Positions 26,983-36,357 of a stretch of 64,000 bases of DNA are shown in pieces. Source of the DNA: Lachnospiraceae bacterium G41 (lineage in GTDB: Bacteria > Bacillota > Clostridia > Lachnospirales > Lachnospiraceae); assembly GCA_900100245.1 (NCBI GenBank), contig FNEU01000002.1, forward strand, positions 124,001-188,000, read 5' to 3'. The notes under the pieces were generated by a model. The model was not told the origin of the DNA and searched no databases. It worked only from the letters and a program-made list of their open reading frames with translations. How positions within the stretch are numbered: position 1 is the stretch's first letter; each line of letters opens with the position of its first letter. A program made the translations under genes and the position numbers.

Positions 26983-28599
26983 ATGGATTATCCGTATCTT
27001 GATACGGTCATATACGATAACTTTTATGAGATGCTTAAAGGAAGATATGAAACGAAGGCTAAAACCACAGCCATCCGTTTCATGGATAAAGAGCAGATAA
27101 CAGACATATCGTATGAAGAGATGATAAAAGAAACTTCCCTTATCGGACTGTATTTTAAAAAGCAGGGGATTGAGGGAAAGCATATCGGTATATTCTCTGA
27201 AAACCGTTACGAATATATAACCATATATATGGCAACGGTTATGAAGAATGTTATCGTACCGCTTGACAAGGAGATGACTTCAAAAAACCTCTCAGACTGT
27301 GTAAAGAATTTTGATGTTGATTATCTCTTAGTGACTGACGAGACAAAACAAAAAACCGAAAACGATGAGTTTTCAAAGCCTGACAATCTTAAGATTTTAA
27401 ACATTGACGACGAGGATTTTAAGAAGGTATTTAAAGACGAATCGGCAGATAAAGAAAAATGCATTGAAGAATTTTTTGAATATGTAAAAGATACGGATAA
27501 AGACAGATTTGCCGTTCTTGCATCCACTTCGGGAACGGACGGGGCAATGAAGGGCGTAATGTTAAGCCAGTACAATGTCATTACAAATATTCGCGGTACG
27601 CTTGAAAACAATGTCCTTAAAAATCCGACCTTTGCATTTCTTCCGATGAATCACACATACGGATTTAACCCCTGCATTTTGGCCACGATTTATAACGGTA
27701 CGACTCTTTGTTTAAACCTTAAAACAAAATACCTGCTTCGTGATCTAAGGACGTTTAATCCGTTCTTCTTTGGTGCGGTTCCGATGGTAATCGAGGGAAT
27801 GTATGACTCAATTATCAGAGAAGTCAAAAAGCAGAACAAAGAAAAAACCTTTAACCGTGCAATTAAGATTTGCAAGTTCTTCAGGAAATTCGGTATAGAT
27901 TTAAGACACCTATTCTTCGGCAAACTTATCTGCAAAAACTTGCGTCTCGTGGTAAACGGCGGAGCGGCGCTTAATGCGGATTATGTCCAAAAGTACGATG
28001 AAATCGGCATTACGATTTTAAACGGATACGGTTTAACCGAGTGTTCGCCCACAATTGCGGTTTCAAGAACGGGCAACAATGTGGTCGGAAGCGCCGGAAC
28101 CATTATGAAAAATATTGACGTCAAAATAGCCGAGGACGGTGAAATCCTCGTAAAAGGTCCCTGTGTAATGCTTGGATATTACAAGAACGAGGAAGCCACC
28201 AAAGCCATTATGAGAGACGGTTATCTTGCGACGGGAGATATCGGACATACGGACGGAAAGGTTATTTTTGTAACCGGCAGAAAGAAAAATCTCATCATCC
28301 TTGAAAACGGCAAAAACGTACCGCCCGAACTCTTGGAGAGTAAAATCAACTCGATTCCTTACGTCAAGGAAAGCATAGTGGTTTCAAGGAAAGTAAATGA
28401 CAGAAGCAATATCCTTTATGCGATAATAGTTTTACACGACGAAGAAAAGGAAGAATTCCTAAAAGATGATATTGCAAGCATAAATAAAGATTTGCCCTCA
28501 TACATGCAGATAACCGACTTTGAGGTAAGTAAAGAAGAGCTTCAAAAGAACAGCTCAAAGAAGATTATAAGAAGCGTGTATGCAAATAAAAATGAATAA
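26983..28599 (+). CDS. AMP-forming acyl ligase (ANL superfamily) of the radical-SAM cluster
   Basis: A 538-residue adenylating enzyme that activates a carboxylic acid with ATP and most likely loads it on the carrier protein encoded next. Motifs: STSGTDGAMKGVML (P-loop A3), NGYGLTECSP (A5), YLATGDIG (A7), GRKKNLIILENGKNVPPE (hinge A8) and the late catalytic lysine in NSSKKIIR. The overall pattern resembles fatty-acyl ligases more than NRPS adenylation domains. ATG 26983 follows AAGGCAGGG. It opens the biosynthetic run. The substrate is not predictable; a fatty or aromatic acid is most likely. Confidence 0.85.
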   Translation: MDYPYLDTVIYDNFYEMLKGRYETKAKTTAIRFMDKEQITDISYEEMIKETSLIGLYFKKQGIEGKHIGIFSENRYEYITIYMATVMKNVIVPLDKEMTSKNLSDCVKNFDVDYLLVTDETKQKTENDEFSKPDNLKILNIDDEDFKKVFKDESADKEKCIEEFFEYVKDTDKDRFAVLASTSGTDGAMKGVMLSQYNVITNIRGTLENNVLKNPTFAFLPMNHTYGFNPCILATIYNGTTLCLNLKTKYLLRDLRTFNPFFFGAVPMVIEGMYDSIIREVKKQNKEKTFNRAIKICKFFRKFGIDLRHLFFGKLICKNLRLVVNGGAALNADYVQKYDEIGITILNGYGLTECSPTIAVSRTGNNVVGSAGTIMKNIDVKIAEDGEILVKGPCVMLGYYKNEEATKAIMRDGYLATGDIGHTDGKVIFVTGRKKNLIILENGKNVPPELLESKINSIPYVKESIVVSRKVNDRSNILYAIIVLHDEEKEEFLKDDIASINKDLPSYMQITDFEVSKEELQKNSSKKIIRSVYANKNE

Positions 28600-28616
28600 A
28601 TGAAAGAATACAAAAG

Positions 28617-28850
28617 ATGTACGAAAAAATTGTTGAGATTCTAAAAGACAAATACGGTATCGAAAATGTTACGCCCGAATCGAATTTTAAAAAAGATCTG
28701 GGGCTTAATTCTTTTGACTTAATGGAGCTTGCATTTGTGGCAGAAGAAATCCTCGGAGTTGAAATGAAAGAAGACGCATACCGTAAGGCAGAAACAATAA
28801 AGGATATATGCGATTATCTTGAAACACTCGGAGCACGCAATGAAAACTGA
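28617..28850 (+). CDS. Acyl carrier protein
   Basis: A 77-residue carrier protein with the phosphopantetheine attachment site in DLGLNSFDLMEL: Ser follows Asn instead of the classical DSL, a variation seen in dedicated carriers. The acidic helical character is typical. It lies 17 bases after the ligase and overlaps the next gene by 11 bases. With the ligase it forms a loading module. It is clearly different from the FAS-type carrier at 52827-53066, arguing for a pathway-specific role. Confidence 0.88.
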   Translation: MYEKIVEILKDKYGIENVTPESNFKKDLGLNSFDLMELAFVAEEILGVEMKEDAYRKAETIKDICDYLETLGARNEN

Positions 28851-29925
28851 GATTGCCGACAGTAAAAAACTTCAGAATAAATTCCTGTCTTTTCGTAAAA
28901 AAATATACGGCGAGAAGAAGCTTTATGTCGACAACAGTTTTTTTATGCTAAAAGAGATTTTCTCCGACAAGCTTCATTTCACAAAGAGTTTAAGCATTAC
29001 TCCCTTAATGATAGAGGATGATGAAAACAATATTCTTTGTGAGGGAATAATTGCGGTTGCTAGAGACCTTCCTGAATATGTTCAACTTTGTTTTTTTGAA
29101 GCGCTTGAAGGAGTAAGTGATGCGGTAAATCTTCTTGTAGACGAAGCTGTAAGAATCGGTAAAAGCAAGGACTGTAAAAGACTGGTAATAGGTCTTTACG
29201 GACATGTGAATTACGGACTGGGTTTCCTGGATTCGCATTTTGATAAAGTCAATTCTTTTTCATCACCCGGAAACCCTTCTTTTTACAACGATTATTTTCG
29301 TTCCCTAAATTGCGAAGAGGTTAAGCTTAATTCATATTTTACGCATTCTCTCGACGGTAGACTTATGCGTTACGAAAAGATACTTGAGAAGCTTAACCGC
29401 GAATATGAATTTAAGAAATTCGACAAAAAGCATTTCGAAGAATATTCGAAGATGTATACGGATTTAAACAATAAATGTTTTACCGATCACAAATACTATT
29501 ACGTCCGCGATTACAAAGACGATGAGGAAATGTTAAAAGAACTCTTTCTTTTCATGAAGGAAGATTCTTTGATTTTTGCGTTTAAGGACGGGAAGCCTGC
29601 GGGCTTTATCCTCTGGTACCCTGATTTTAACGAGCTTGCAAAGCCGGGCGAAGCGTTCGGTACGAAGCATTATTTTAAGAATATTTTCGGTAATAAAAAG
29701 ATTAAGACCTGCAAGGTTATGGAATACGGAGTACTTGATGAATATAGGGGAGTGGGTCTTCCCTTTGCTTTGATTGCGCATGTTTATTCGATACTTTCGA
29801 ATTACGGCGTAAGTCAGGTTGAATCCTCGTGGATACTCGCGGATAACGAAGACTCAAACAGCTTTTGTAAAGCGTTCTGCGATGAACTTTACAAAGAATA
29901 CGTGGTTTATGAAAAAGAAATTTGA
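28840..29925 (+). CDS. GNAT-fold acyltransferase-like protein
   Basis: A 361-residue cytosolic protein in the ACP cluster. The C-terminal part (about 190-361) looks like a GNAT domain: YGVLDEYRGVGLPFALIAHVY resembles the acyl-CoA pyrophosphate-binding loop and helix, and it is followed by SSWILADNEDSNSF. The N-terminal half may be a degenerate second GNAT domain. ATG 28840 follows GGAG and overlaps the ACP gene; an in-frame TTG at 28819 is disfavoured. It could transfer an acyl group from the carrier protein to an amine or alcohol; that is inference. Confidence 0.7.
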   Translation: MKTEIADSKKLQNKFLSFRKKIYGEKKLYVDNSFFMLKEIFSDKLHFTKSLSITPLMIEDDENNILCEGIIAVARDLPEYVQLCFFEALEGVSDAVNLLVDEAVRIGKSKDCKRLVIGLYGHVNYGLGFLDSHFDKVNSFSSPGNPSFYNDYFRSLNCEEVKLNSYFTHSLDGRLMRYEKILEKLNREYEFKKFDKKHFEEYSKMYTDLNNKCFTDHKYYYVRDYKDDEEMLKELFLFMKEDSLIFAFKDGKPAGFILWYPDFNELAKPGEAFGTKHYFKNIFGNKKIKTCKVMEYGVLDEYRGVGLPFALIAHVYSILSNYGVSQVESSWILADNEDSNSFCKAFCDELYKEYVVYEKEI

Positions 29926-30946
29926 TGAATCTTTTAAAGAATATATCTGCGAAAATCCTACGGAGATTTTCGAGCATATGAAGAATGCACGTTTTTCCGA
30001 GGATTTATTTGAAAAGAGCGGAGACTTGACCTTTCCTTTTACGCTTTCAATGCTTACTCTTTTAAAAAGTGCCAATCCTTTAGAGCAGAAATATTATTAC
30101 ATTGAAGACGATTCGAATTACGCATTTTTTACGGTCTATGAAAACAGAATGAATCTTTTTACATACGGAAAAGCCGAATGGTTTATGAATATTCACACTA
30201 TAGCTTTCCCCTGTTCGTTAAGTAACAACGGCTTTATTACGAACAATGTTAAATGGATGCTTACCTACATTAAGACCATAAAAGGCTGCAAGCTGGTGCT
30301 TAACCTCGATGAAAAAACGGATATAAAAGGCATGAGCTTTGGCGAAACGCTTCCGACCTGCGTGTTTGCAATTCCGGAAAACATAAAAGATATAAAGACC
30401 TATATGGACTCCTTAAGAAGTCCTTACAGAAGAAGAATTAATATTGCTGTTAAAAACTGCAGCGATATCGAAATAAAAAGAATAAAGGACGACTCAATTG
30501 ATATTCATCCTTTGTATTTGCAGACTTACGAGAAATCCGAATATAAACTCGAATGTTTAAACAAAGAGTTTTTTGATAAAACCGATGGCGAAAAACTTGT
30601 TTTTTTACGAGATAAAAAACCGGTCGGATTTGTTCTTTTAAAAGAAACAAAAAAAGAGCTTGTCTTTATGTTATGCGGTATGAATTATACGCCGGATAAA
30701 GACAATGCGGATTTGTATTTTTACATGCTTTTAAAGATAGTGGAATATGCGCTTGAAAAAGGATTAAGGGTAATTGATTTCGGACAGACCTCCGAGAAGA
30801 CCAAGCTTAAATTCGGAGCCGTCCTTAAGAAAAAATACTTTTATGCGCACCATTCCAATCCTTTTTTAAATATTTTTGCCATGGTCGGAAAACATATGCT
30901 TGAATACAAATATGATTTTCCCGAATTCCATGTATTTAAGGAGTAA
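29909..30946 (+). CDS. GNAT/FemAB-like (Acetyltransf_6-type) acyltransferase
   Basis: A 345-residue protein overlapping the previous gene by 17 bases. The middle segment SLRSPYRRRINIAVKN and the C-terminal VIDFGQTSEKTKLKFGA are reminiscent of the FemAB/CelD-like acyltransferase fold, where such a segment closes the substrate site. There is no membrane helix. ATG 29909 is inside the preceding gene, as expected for coupled translation; the in-frame reading from 29819 lacks a ribosome-binding site. A role in transferring an acyl or aminoacyl group in the pathway is likely but unproven. Confidence 0.65.
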   Translation: MKKKFDESFKEYICENPTEIFEHMKNARFSEDLFEKSGDLTFPFTLSMLTLLKSANPLEQKYYYIEDDSNYAFFTVYENRMNLFTYGKAEWFMNIHTIAFPCSLSNNGFITNNVKWMLTYIKTIKGCKLVLNLDEKTDIKGMSFGETLPTCVFAIPENIKDIKTYMDSLRSPYRRRINIAVKNCSDIEIKRIKDDSIDIHPLYLQTYEKSEYKLECLNKEFFDKTDGEKLVFLRDKKPVGFVLLKETKKELVFMLCGMNYTPDKDNADLYFYMLLKIVEYALEKGLRVIDFGQTSEKTKLKFGAVLKKKYFYAHHSNPFLNIFAMVGKHMLEYKYDFPEFHVFKE

Positions 30947-30948
30947 AA

Positions 30949-32376
30949 GTGAACGTACTTCTCTTCAGACCGCGACCTGACAAAGAGACCATAGGACTTC
31001 AGAATGTAATGATCTGCGAGCCCTTGGAACTCGAGTATATCTCGGCTAATATCGAAGCGCTGGGCCATACATGTACGATCGTTGATATGATAATCGAAAA
31101 GAAAAACGTGCCGTACTTTGTGAAGCTTTACAATCCCGATGTTGTAGGCATCACAGGGTATATTTCACATGTCAACATTATGAAAAGATATGCGAAAGAA
31201 GCCAAGGAAGTAAACAAAAAAATAGTGACAATTATAGGCGGAGTTCATGCGGAGGTTAATCCCGCGGATTTCGAATCGCCCTATGTTGATTATATTATCC
31301 GTGCAAACGGCATCAGAACATTTATAGATATCTTAAACAAGCTTGAAAAAGATAAGAATAACACCAAGACAAACGAGGGTGGCAACAAGTCTGAAATAAT
31401 CGGAGAAAAAGACGAAATAGAGTGTATCTATGTGCCGGGTAAAAAACCTCCTAAAAAAGATACAACCTTTAATTATCTTTATCCTGACAGAGACAAGGTA
31501 AACAAATACCGTTCGAAGTATTATTACATGTTTCACAGAAACTGTACGCTTATTAAGACTTCGTTCGGATGCCCTTATAACTGTAAATTCTGTTTCTGTC
31601 GTCAGATAATGGATGACCAGTATTTTGCGAGGGATCTCGAGGACATCGTAAATGAGCTAGCGACGATTCCCGAGACCGAGATTTATATCGTTGATGATGA
31701 TTTTCTCGTAGGAAGGGAGCGAATACTTAAATTCTGCGACCTCCTCGAACAAAGAGGCATCGAAAAGAAATATCTTATATACGGTCGTGCGGATTATATC
31801 GCAGGTAATGAAGATGTAATTAAGCGTTTCAAGGAAGTCGGATTAAGAGCAGTTATAGTAGGCCTTGAATCCTGCGATTCGAAGCAGCTTGACGATTACA
31901 ACAAGCGTACCAATGTGGCCATAAACGAAAAGGCAGTCGGTATTTTAAAGAAATACGATGTCGAATGCTACGGTACATTTATTTTAGGACTTGACTGGAC
32001 CTGGGATGACTTTAATGCTCTTTACAAATGGATTAAAAAGCTTGGCCTTGTATTTGTAAATTTACAGCCCTTAACTCCACTTCGCGGAACGGATATTTAC
32101 GAAAAATACAAGCCGAGATTTATCGTAAGAGAAGATGAATACGAGAAGTGGGATTTGGCACACCTCGTGGTTCGTCCGGACAATATTTCCGTCAGAAAAT
32201 ACTACTGGTATACGATGGTTTTATATTACAGGATTACGGCTAATCCTATAAGCGGCTGGTATATGGTTAAAAAGTACGGTCTTCACGATACGCTTAAATT
32301 AAGTATTGGTGCGGTGGCTGTTAATAACCAGTATTGGAAAAAATTTATTGAAGGTGAAAAATGCAAGAAGAATTAA
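30949..32376 (+). CDS. B12-binding-type radical SAM protein 1 of 5
   Basis: A 475-residue enzyme with an N-terminal Rossmann-like cobalamin-binding domain (LLFRPRP, EPLELEYI, IIGGVHAEVNP) and a radical SAM core with CPYNCKFC (Cys 208, 212, 215), which binds the iron-sulfur cluster. A charged, low-complexity stretch of about 40 residues (around 130-170) lies between the two. The core continues with YIVDDDFLVGRERI and IYGRADYIAG. GTG 30949 follows AAGGAG and lies 2 bases after the preceding stop. Such enzymes often methylate or rearrange unactivated carbons; the actual reaction is unknown. Confidence 0.85.
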   Translation: MNVLLFRPRPDKETIGLQNVMICEPLELEYISANIEALGHTCTIVDMIIEKKNVPYFVKLYNPDVVGITGYISHVNIMKRYAKEAKEVNKKIVTIIGGVHAEVNPADFESPYVDYIIRANGIRTFIDILNKLEKDKNNTKTNEGGNKSEIIGEKDEIECIYVPGKKPPKKDTTFNYLYPDRDKVNKYRSKYYYMFHRNCTLIKTSFGCPYNCKFCFCRQIMDDQYFARDLEDIVNELATIPETEIYIVDDDFLVGRERILKFCDLLEQRGIEKKYLIYGRADYIAGNEDVIKRFKEVGLRAVIVGLESCDSKQLDDYNKRTNVAINEKAVGILKKYDVECYGTFILGLDWTWDDFNALYKWIKKLGLVFVNLQPLTPLRGTDIYEKYKPRFIVREDEYEKWDLAHLVVRPDNISVRKYYWYTMVLYYRITANPISGWYMVKKYGLHDTLKLSIGAVAVNNQYWKKFIEGEKCKKN

Positions 32377-33689
32377 GAGTATTGCTTATTCGTCCCAAAT
32401 ACACATCTTTGGTTGCACACCTTGAGCCCCTCGGACTTGAATATCTTATGGGACTTGCAAGGGATATGGGTATTCCATGCGATATCCACGATGAATTCGA
32501 TCATCCGTGGACCTTTCGCTTTTCAAGGATGTGTCGCGTCATAAAAAAGGGCAATTACAATTACATAGGTCTTAATGCGAATGCCAATACTGTGGATTAT
32601 ATCAACAAACGTGCAGCACAGCTTAAGAAAAAATTTCCCGATATTAAGATAATGGTAGGCGGTCCCGAAGCGGAGATGAACTATAAGGAATTCTGCGTGG
32701 ATGATGTGGACTTCGTATATTACGACAACGGTCTGTCGACATTAAAGAAAATGTGGGAGTCTGATTTATCGCCTGAAGCACTTGACAGATTAACCGGTAT
32801 AGCTTTTAAGAAAGACGGAGAGTGGGTCATAAAAGAAAAGGGTGAACCCGTTTGCGGATTTATCAACAAGCCCGACAGAACTGCCTTTTACAGAGGCCTT
32901 AAGAAAAATTATATTTTCATGAAAGGCAAATTCGCCTTAAGCAAGGCATCGTTTTCATGTCCTTTTAACTGCGCCTTCTGTTATTGTACGAAGATGAATT
33001 CAGGGGCTTATACAGAGCGTGACATCATGGAAGTTGTCGATGAAATCGAAGAGATTAAACATGATAAAATCTGGTTTGTCGATGATACGTTTTTCTTCCA
33101 CAAGGAAAGAGTTGAGACCTTCTGTAATGAGATAATAAAGCGTGGAATTAAGAAGCATTTCATGGCATATTCGAGAGCCGATTTTATTGCCGCACATCCC
33201 GAAGTTTTGCCTCTTGCATATGAAGCGGGATTCAGAGATATCTTAATCGGTCTTGAAGCAATAAGTGACGAAACGCTTGATGAATATAATAAGCAGACTT
33301 CGAGAGATGATAACATTATGGCGATTAAAAACCTTCATGATGCGGGAATAGTATGTAATGGTCTTTTCGTAATCAATTATACGGCTACAAGAGATGATTA
33401 CAGAAAGCTTATTAAGTTTATTCATGAGAACAATCTTTTATGGGTTGTATTCGGCATTTTCACACCTTATAAGGGTACTGATGCTTATGATGAATATAAG
33501 GACAAGGTTATTAACTTTAAGTCCTGGAGATTGGACGGTACGCATATTACGCTTAAGCCTACCAATATGTCGTCGCTTGAATATATGCTAAGGTACTATT
33601 GGATACATGTTTTGACATATCCTAAAATAATGGTTCGAACCCTGTTTGGAACCGCTTACGATACAAAGATAAAGGGCTGGTTTAAATGA
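32361..33689 (+). CDS. B12-binding-type radical SAM protein 2 of 5
   Basis: A 442-residue paralogue of its neighbours. The N-terminal B12-type domain has LEPLGLEYLMGLARDMG and MVGGPEAEMNYKEF; the radical SAM core has CPFNCAFC (Cys 200, 204, 207), IWFVDDTFFFHKERV and AYSRADFIAA. The Rossmann loop has Pro-Glu where protein 1 has Val-His, and a clear DxHxxG cobalamin-ligand motif is not visible, so B12 may bind base-off or not at all. The start overlaps the previous gene by 16 bases. It is probably part of one coupled operon. Confidence 0.84.
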   Translation: MQEELRVLLIRPKYTSLVAHLEPLGLEYLMGLARDMGIPCDIHDEFDHPWTFRFSRMCRVIKKGNYNYIGLNANANTVDYINKRAAQLKKKFPDIKIMVGGPEAEMNYKEFCVDDVDFVYYDNGLSTLKKMWESDLSPEALDRLTGIAFKKDGEWVIKEKGEPVCGFINKPDRTAFYRGLKKNYIFMKGKFALSKASFSCPFNCAFCYCTKMNSGAYTERDIMEVVDEIEEIKHDKIWFVDDTFFFHKERVETFCNEIIKRGIKKHFMAYSRADFIAAHPEVLPLAYEAGFRDILIGLEAISDETLDEYNKQTSRDDNIMAIKNLHDAGIVCNGLFVINYTATRDDYRKLIKFIHENNLLWVVFGIFTPYKGTDAYDEYKDKVINFKSWRLDGTHITLKPTNMSSLEYMLRYYWIHVLTYPKIMVRTLFGTAYDTKIKGWFK

Positions 33690-34999
33690 CACAGAAATAC
33701 ATGTTTGTCAGAGTACATTATGATAAAAGAGTCGCAAGCCTCGAGCCATTGGGGCTTGAGTATTTAATGGCTGCTGTTAAGGCTGAGGGAAAGTTTGGCC
33801 TTATACACGATGAAAGCATTGAAAGCTCTTTCGGCCGTTTTTCGAGACTTCTAAAAAAAGTGGATGATAACGGCATTACGATTGTCGGCTTTTCGATAAT
33901 GTCCAATACCGCATGGTATGTGCTTAAACTCATTCACAAATTAAGGAAAGCAAGACCGAATGTAAAAATCATGGTCGGCGGTCCCGAAGTCGTTGTTAAT
34001 TTCGAAGATTTTATGATAGATGATGTGGACTATGTATCCTTTGACAACGGCCTTGATTCGTTCAGACTGGCACTTCGAAATGACTTTAACGAAGAGGTTA
34101 TAAAGACCTGTACGGGTTTTGCGGGAAAGATAAACGGAGAGTGGTTTTTAAATAAAAAGGGAGAGCCGATAAGCGATTACGGTTTGCTTCCGGATCGAAG
34201 TTTCTTTTATGAGAACAGATCTAAATTTCGCGTGCTTGCAAAGGGCTGCTTTTCAATGATGAAGACCGCATTTTCCTGCCCGCAGAACTGTAAGTTTTGT
34301 ATATCAAGACAGTTTAACAGCTGTACCTATAGGGAAAGGGCGGTTGAAGATGTAATCAACGAAATCATATCCATCGACAACGACAAAATATTTATTATCG
34401 ATGATGATTTCCTTGTAAACAGAGACCGTGTTCTTGCAATCTGTGAAAAGCTTATAGAGCTTGATTTGAAAAAGACTTTTATGATCTTTGCGAGAGCGGA
34501 CAGTATCTGCAGATGCGAGGATATTTTCCCGATTATTTACAAAGCGGGCTTTCGCGATATGCTTGTAGGTCTCGAAGCGGTTGAAGATACCACGCTTGAA
34601 AAATACAACAAGAATTCTAGCGTTGAATTAAATATGCGTGCGGTTAAAATCTTACGCGAATACGAAATGGTATGCGTAGGTTTATTCGTAATCAACTACG
34701 ATTTTAAGCACAAGGACTTTATGAACATTAATAAGTTCATCAAAAAAGAAAAGCTTATATGGGTGCTTTTTAGTATATTAATTCCCTTTAAGGGAACTCC
34801 CGTATATGAGGAAAACAAAGACCGACTCTACCACTACAAATACAGAAGAACGGGCGGTACGAGTGTTCTTATGAAGCCCTCGAATATGCCCATGCTTTTG
34901 TTTAAGCTTGAATTTCATTTTCTTTACTATGTAAATTATCCGCGCATTTACTGGGCCGGTGTAACGCATATGTTTAACAAGAAATATAAAAACAAATGA
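33686..34999 (+). CDS. B12-binding-type radical SAM protein 3 of 5
   Basis: A 437-residue relative, closest in pattern to protein 2: LEPLGLEYLMAAVKAEG, MVGGPEVVVNFEDF, then CPQNCKFC (Cys 198, 202, 205), IFIIDDDFLVNRDRV and IFARADSICR. ATG overlaps the preceding stop by 4 bases (ATGA). The hydrophobic-aromatic C-terminal helical region (HFLYYVNYPRIYW) is shared by the group and could contact a lipidic substrate, which is speculation. Confidence 0.84.
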   Translation: MTQKYMFVRVHYDKRVASLEPLGLEYLMAAVKAEGKFGLIHDESIESSFGRFSRLLKKVDDNGITIVGFSIMSNTAWYVLKLIHKLRKARPNVKIMVGGPEVVVNFEDFMIDDVDYVSFDNGLDSFRLALRNDFNEEVIKTCTGFAGKINGEWFLNKKGEPISDYGLLPDRSFFYENRSKFRVLAKGCFSMMKTAFSCPQNCKFCISRQFNSCTYRERAVEDVINEIISIDNDKIFIIDDDFLVNRDRVLAICEKLIELDLKKTFMIFARADSICRCEDIFPIIYKAGFRDMLVGLEAVEDTTLEKYNKNSSVELNMRAVKILREYEMVCVGLFVINYDFKHKDFMNINKFIKKEKLIWVLFSILIPFKGTPVYEENKDRLYHYKYRRTGGTSVLMKPSNMPMLLFKLEFHFLYYVNYPRIYWAGVTHMFNKKYKNK

Positions 35000-36354
35000 A
35001 AATACTCCTTATCAAGCCGGAAACGGTCGGGATATTCAGTTTTACATACCTTGTAGACCATGAGCCTTTGGAGATGGAATACCTCTATACGGTTTTCACG
35101 AAGGACGGCCATGAAGCAATAATCTACGACAGAAGGTATGAACCGATATCCCTAAAAAAGAAACTGAATAAGGAAAAGCCCGATGTGGTTTGCATCACAG
35201 GTTATATCACGCAGGAAAAGCTCATAAAAAAGCTTTGTGTGGCGATTAAAAAATATAGACCTGAGGCTAAAATTATTTTAGGCGGTTCGCATGTGGAAAT
35301 AAATTACGAGAACTTTTATGATTCCAAAGCGGATTACCTTTATCTTTTGTCGGGCTTAGACAATATGTGCAGGCTCGTAAAAGACATAGAGAAAGAAGAT
35401 TTTTCGGATATAGAAGAAATCCCCGGTATCTGTTTTAAGAAAGACGGAGAGTGGGTAAGCAATCCCAAGATTTTCGAAACTCCCGAAGATTTGCCCGTTC
35501 CCGACAGAACACATTTTTACAAGAACAAATTCCGTTTCAGGTATCTGTGCTTTAAACCGCTTGCGCTTGTAAAGAATTCATACAGCTGTCAGAGAAACTG
35601 CAATTTCTGTTTTTGTACCAATCGTAACGGCGGAAGATATGCATGCAGAAGCGTCGACAAGCTCGTCGATGAAATCGCTTCCTTAGACGTTCCGGCTGTG
35701 CATATTACGGACGACAATTTCCTTGTAAACAGAGAGTATCTAAAGGAATTTATAAGGCTCGTCAAAGAAAAAGACATACATAAAAAATATCTTATATACG
35801 GACGTGCTGATTTTATCGCAAATAACGAAGACATCATAAAAGAACTCGCCGAGATTGGTCTCGCTCTTATTATGGTCGGACTTGAGGCCACAAATGACGA
35901 AGAACTTGATTCGTACAACAAGCATGTATCTCTCCATGAAAACGAAGAGTGTATTCGTATATTATCTGAGAACCATATTTTCTGCGCGGGACTTTTCATC
36001 GTGCATCAGGCGATGACAAAAGAAGATTTTAAAAAGCTTTACAAATGGATTGCATCAAGAGATATTATTCCGACAGTATCCGTATTTACTCCGATGCAGG
36101 GCTCTGCGATGTATAAGGAGTATGAGGATAAGCTTATTACCAAAGACGTGACCAAGCAGGATTTGTTCCACTGTCTTTTAAAGCCCGAGCATATGAGTGT
36201 AAGACGCTTTACGTTTGAATATTACAAGCTTTCCATGGGACTTGCTTTTAAAAACAGAAAATCACCGCTTTATGCGGATAACGAATATTTTAAGGGAATG
36301 CTTCACATTATTGCGGTAATTCTTTTAAAGATTAAGAGAGTATTTGTATTATAA
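34996..36354 (+). CDS. B12-binding-type radical SAM protein 4 of 5
   Basis: A 452-residue relative: HEPLEMEYLYTVFTKDGH and ILGGSHVEINYENF in the N-terminal domain, CQRNCNFC (Cys 198, 202, 205) in the core, then VHITDDNFLVNREYL and IYGRADFIAN. The GGSHVE loop resembles protein 1 more than 2 and 3. ATG overlaps the preceding stop by 4 bases. The C-terminal end is hydrophobic (LHIIAVILLKIKRVFVL), possibly a membrane-contacting helix. Confidence 0.84.
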   Translation: MKILLIKPETVGIFSFTYLVDHEPLEMEYLYTVFTKDGHEAIIYDRRYEPISLKKKLNKEKPDVVCITGYITQEKLIKKLCVAIKKYRPEAKIILGGSHVEINYENFYDSKADYLYLLSGLDNMCRLVKDIEKEDFSDIEEIPGICFKKDGEWVSNPKIFETPEDLPVPDRTHFYKNKFRFRYLCFKPLALVKNSYSCQRNCNFCFCTNRNGGRYACRSVDKLVDEIASLDVPAVHITDDNFLVNREYLKEFIRLVKEKDIHKKYLIYGRADFIANNEDIIKELAEIGLALIMVGLEATNDEELDSYNKHVSLHENEECIRILSENHIFCAGLFIVHQAMTKEDFKKLYKWIASRDIIPTVSVFTPMQGSAMYKEYEDKLITKDVTKQDLFHCLLKPEHMSVRRFTFEYYKLSMGLAFKNRKSPLYADNEYFKGMLHIIAVILLKIKRVFVL

Positions 36355-36357
36355 ACC

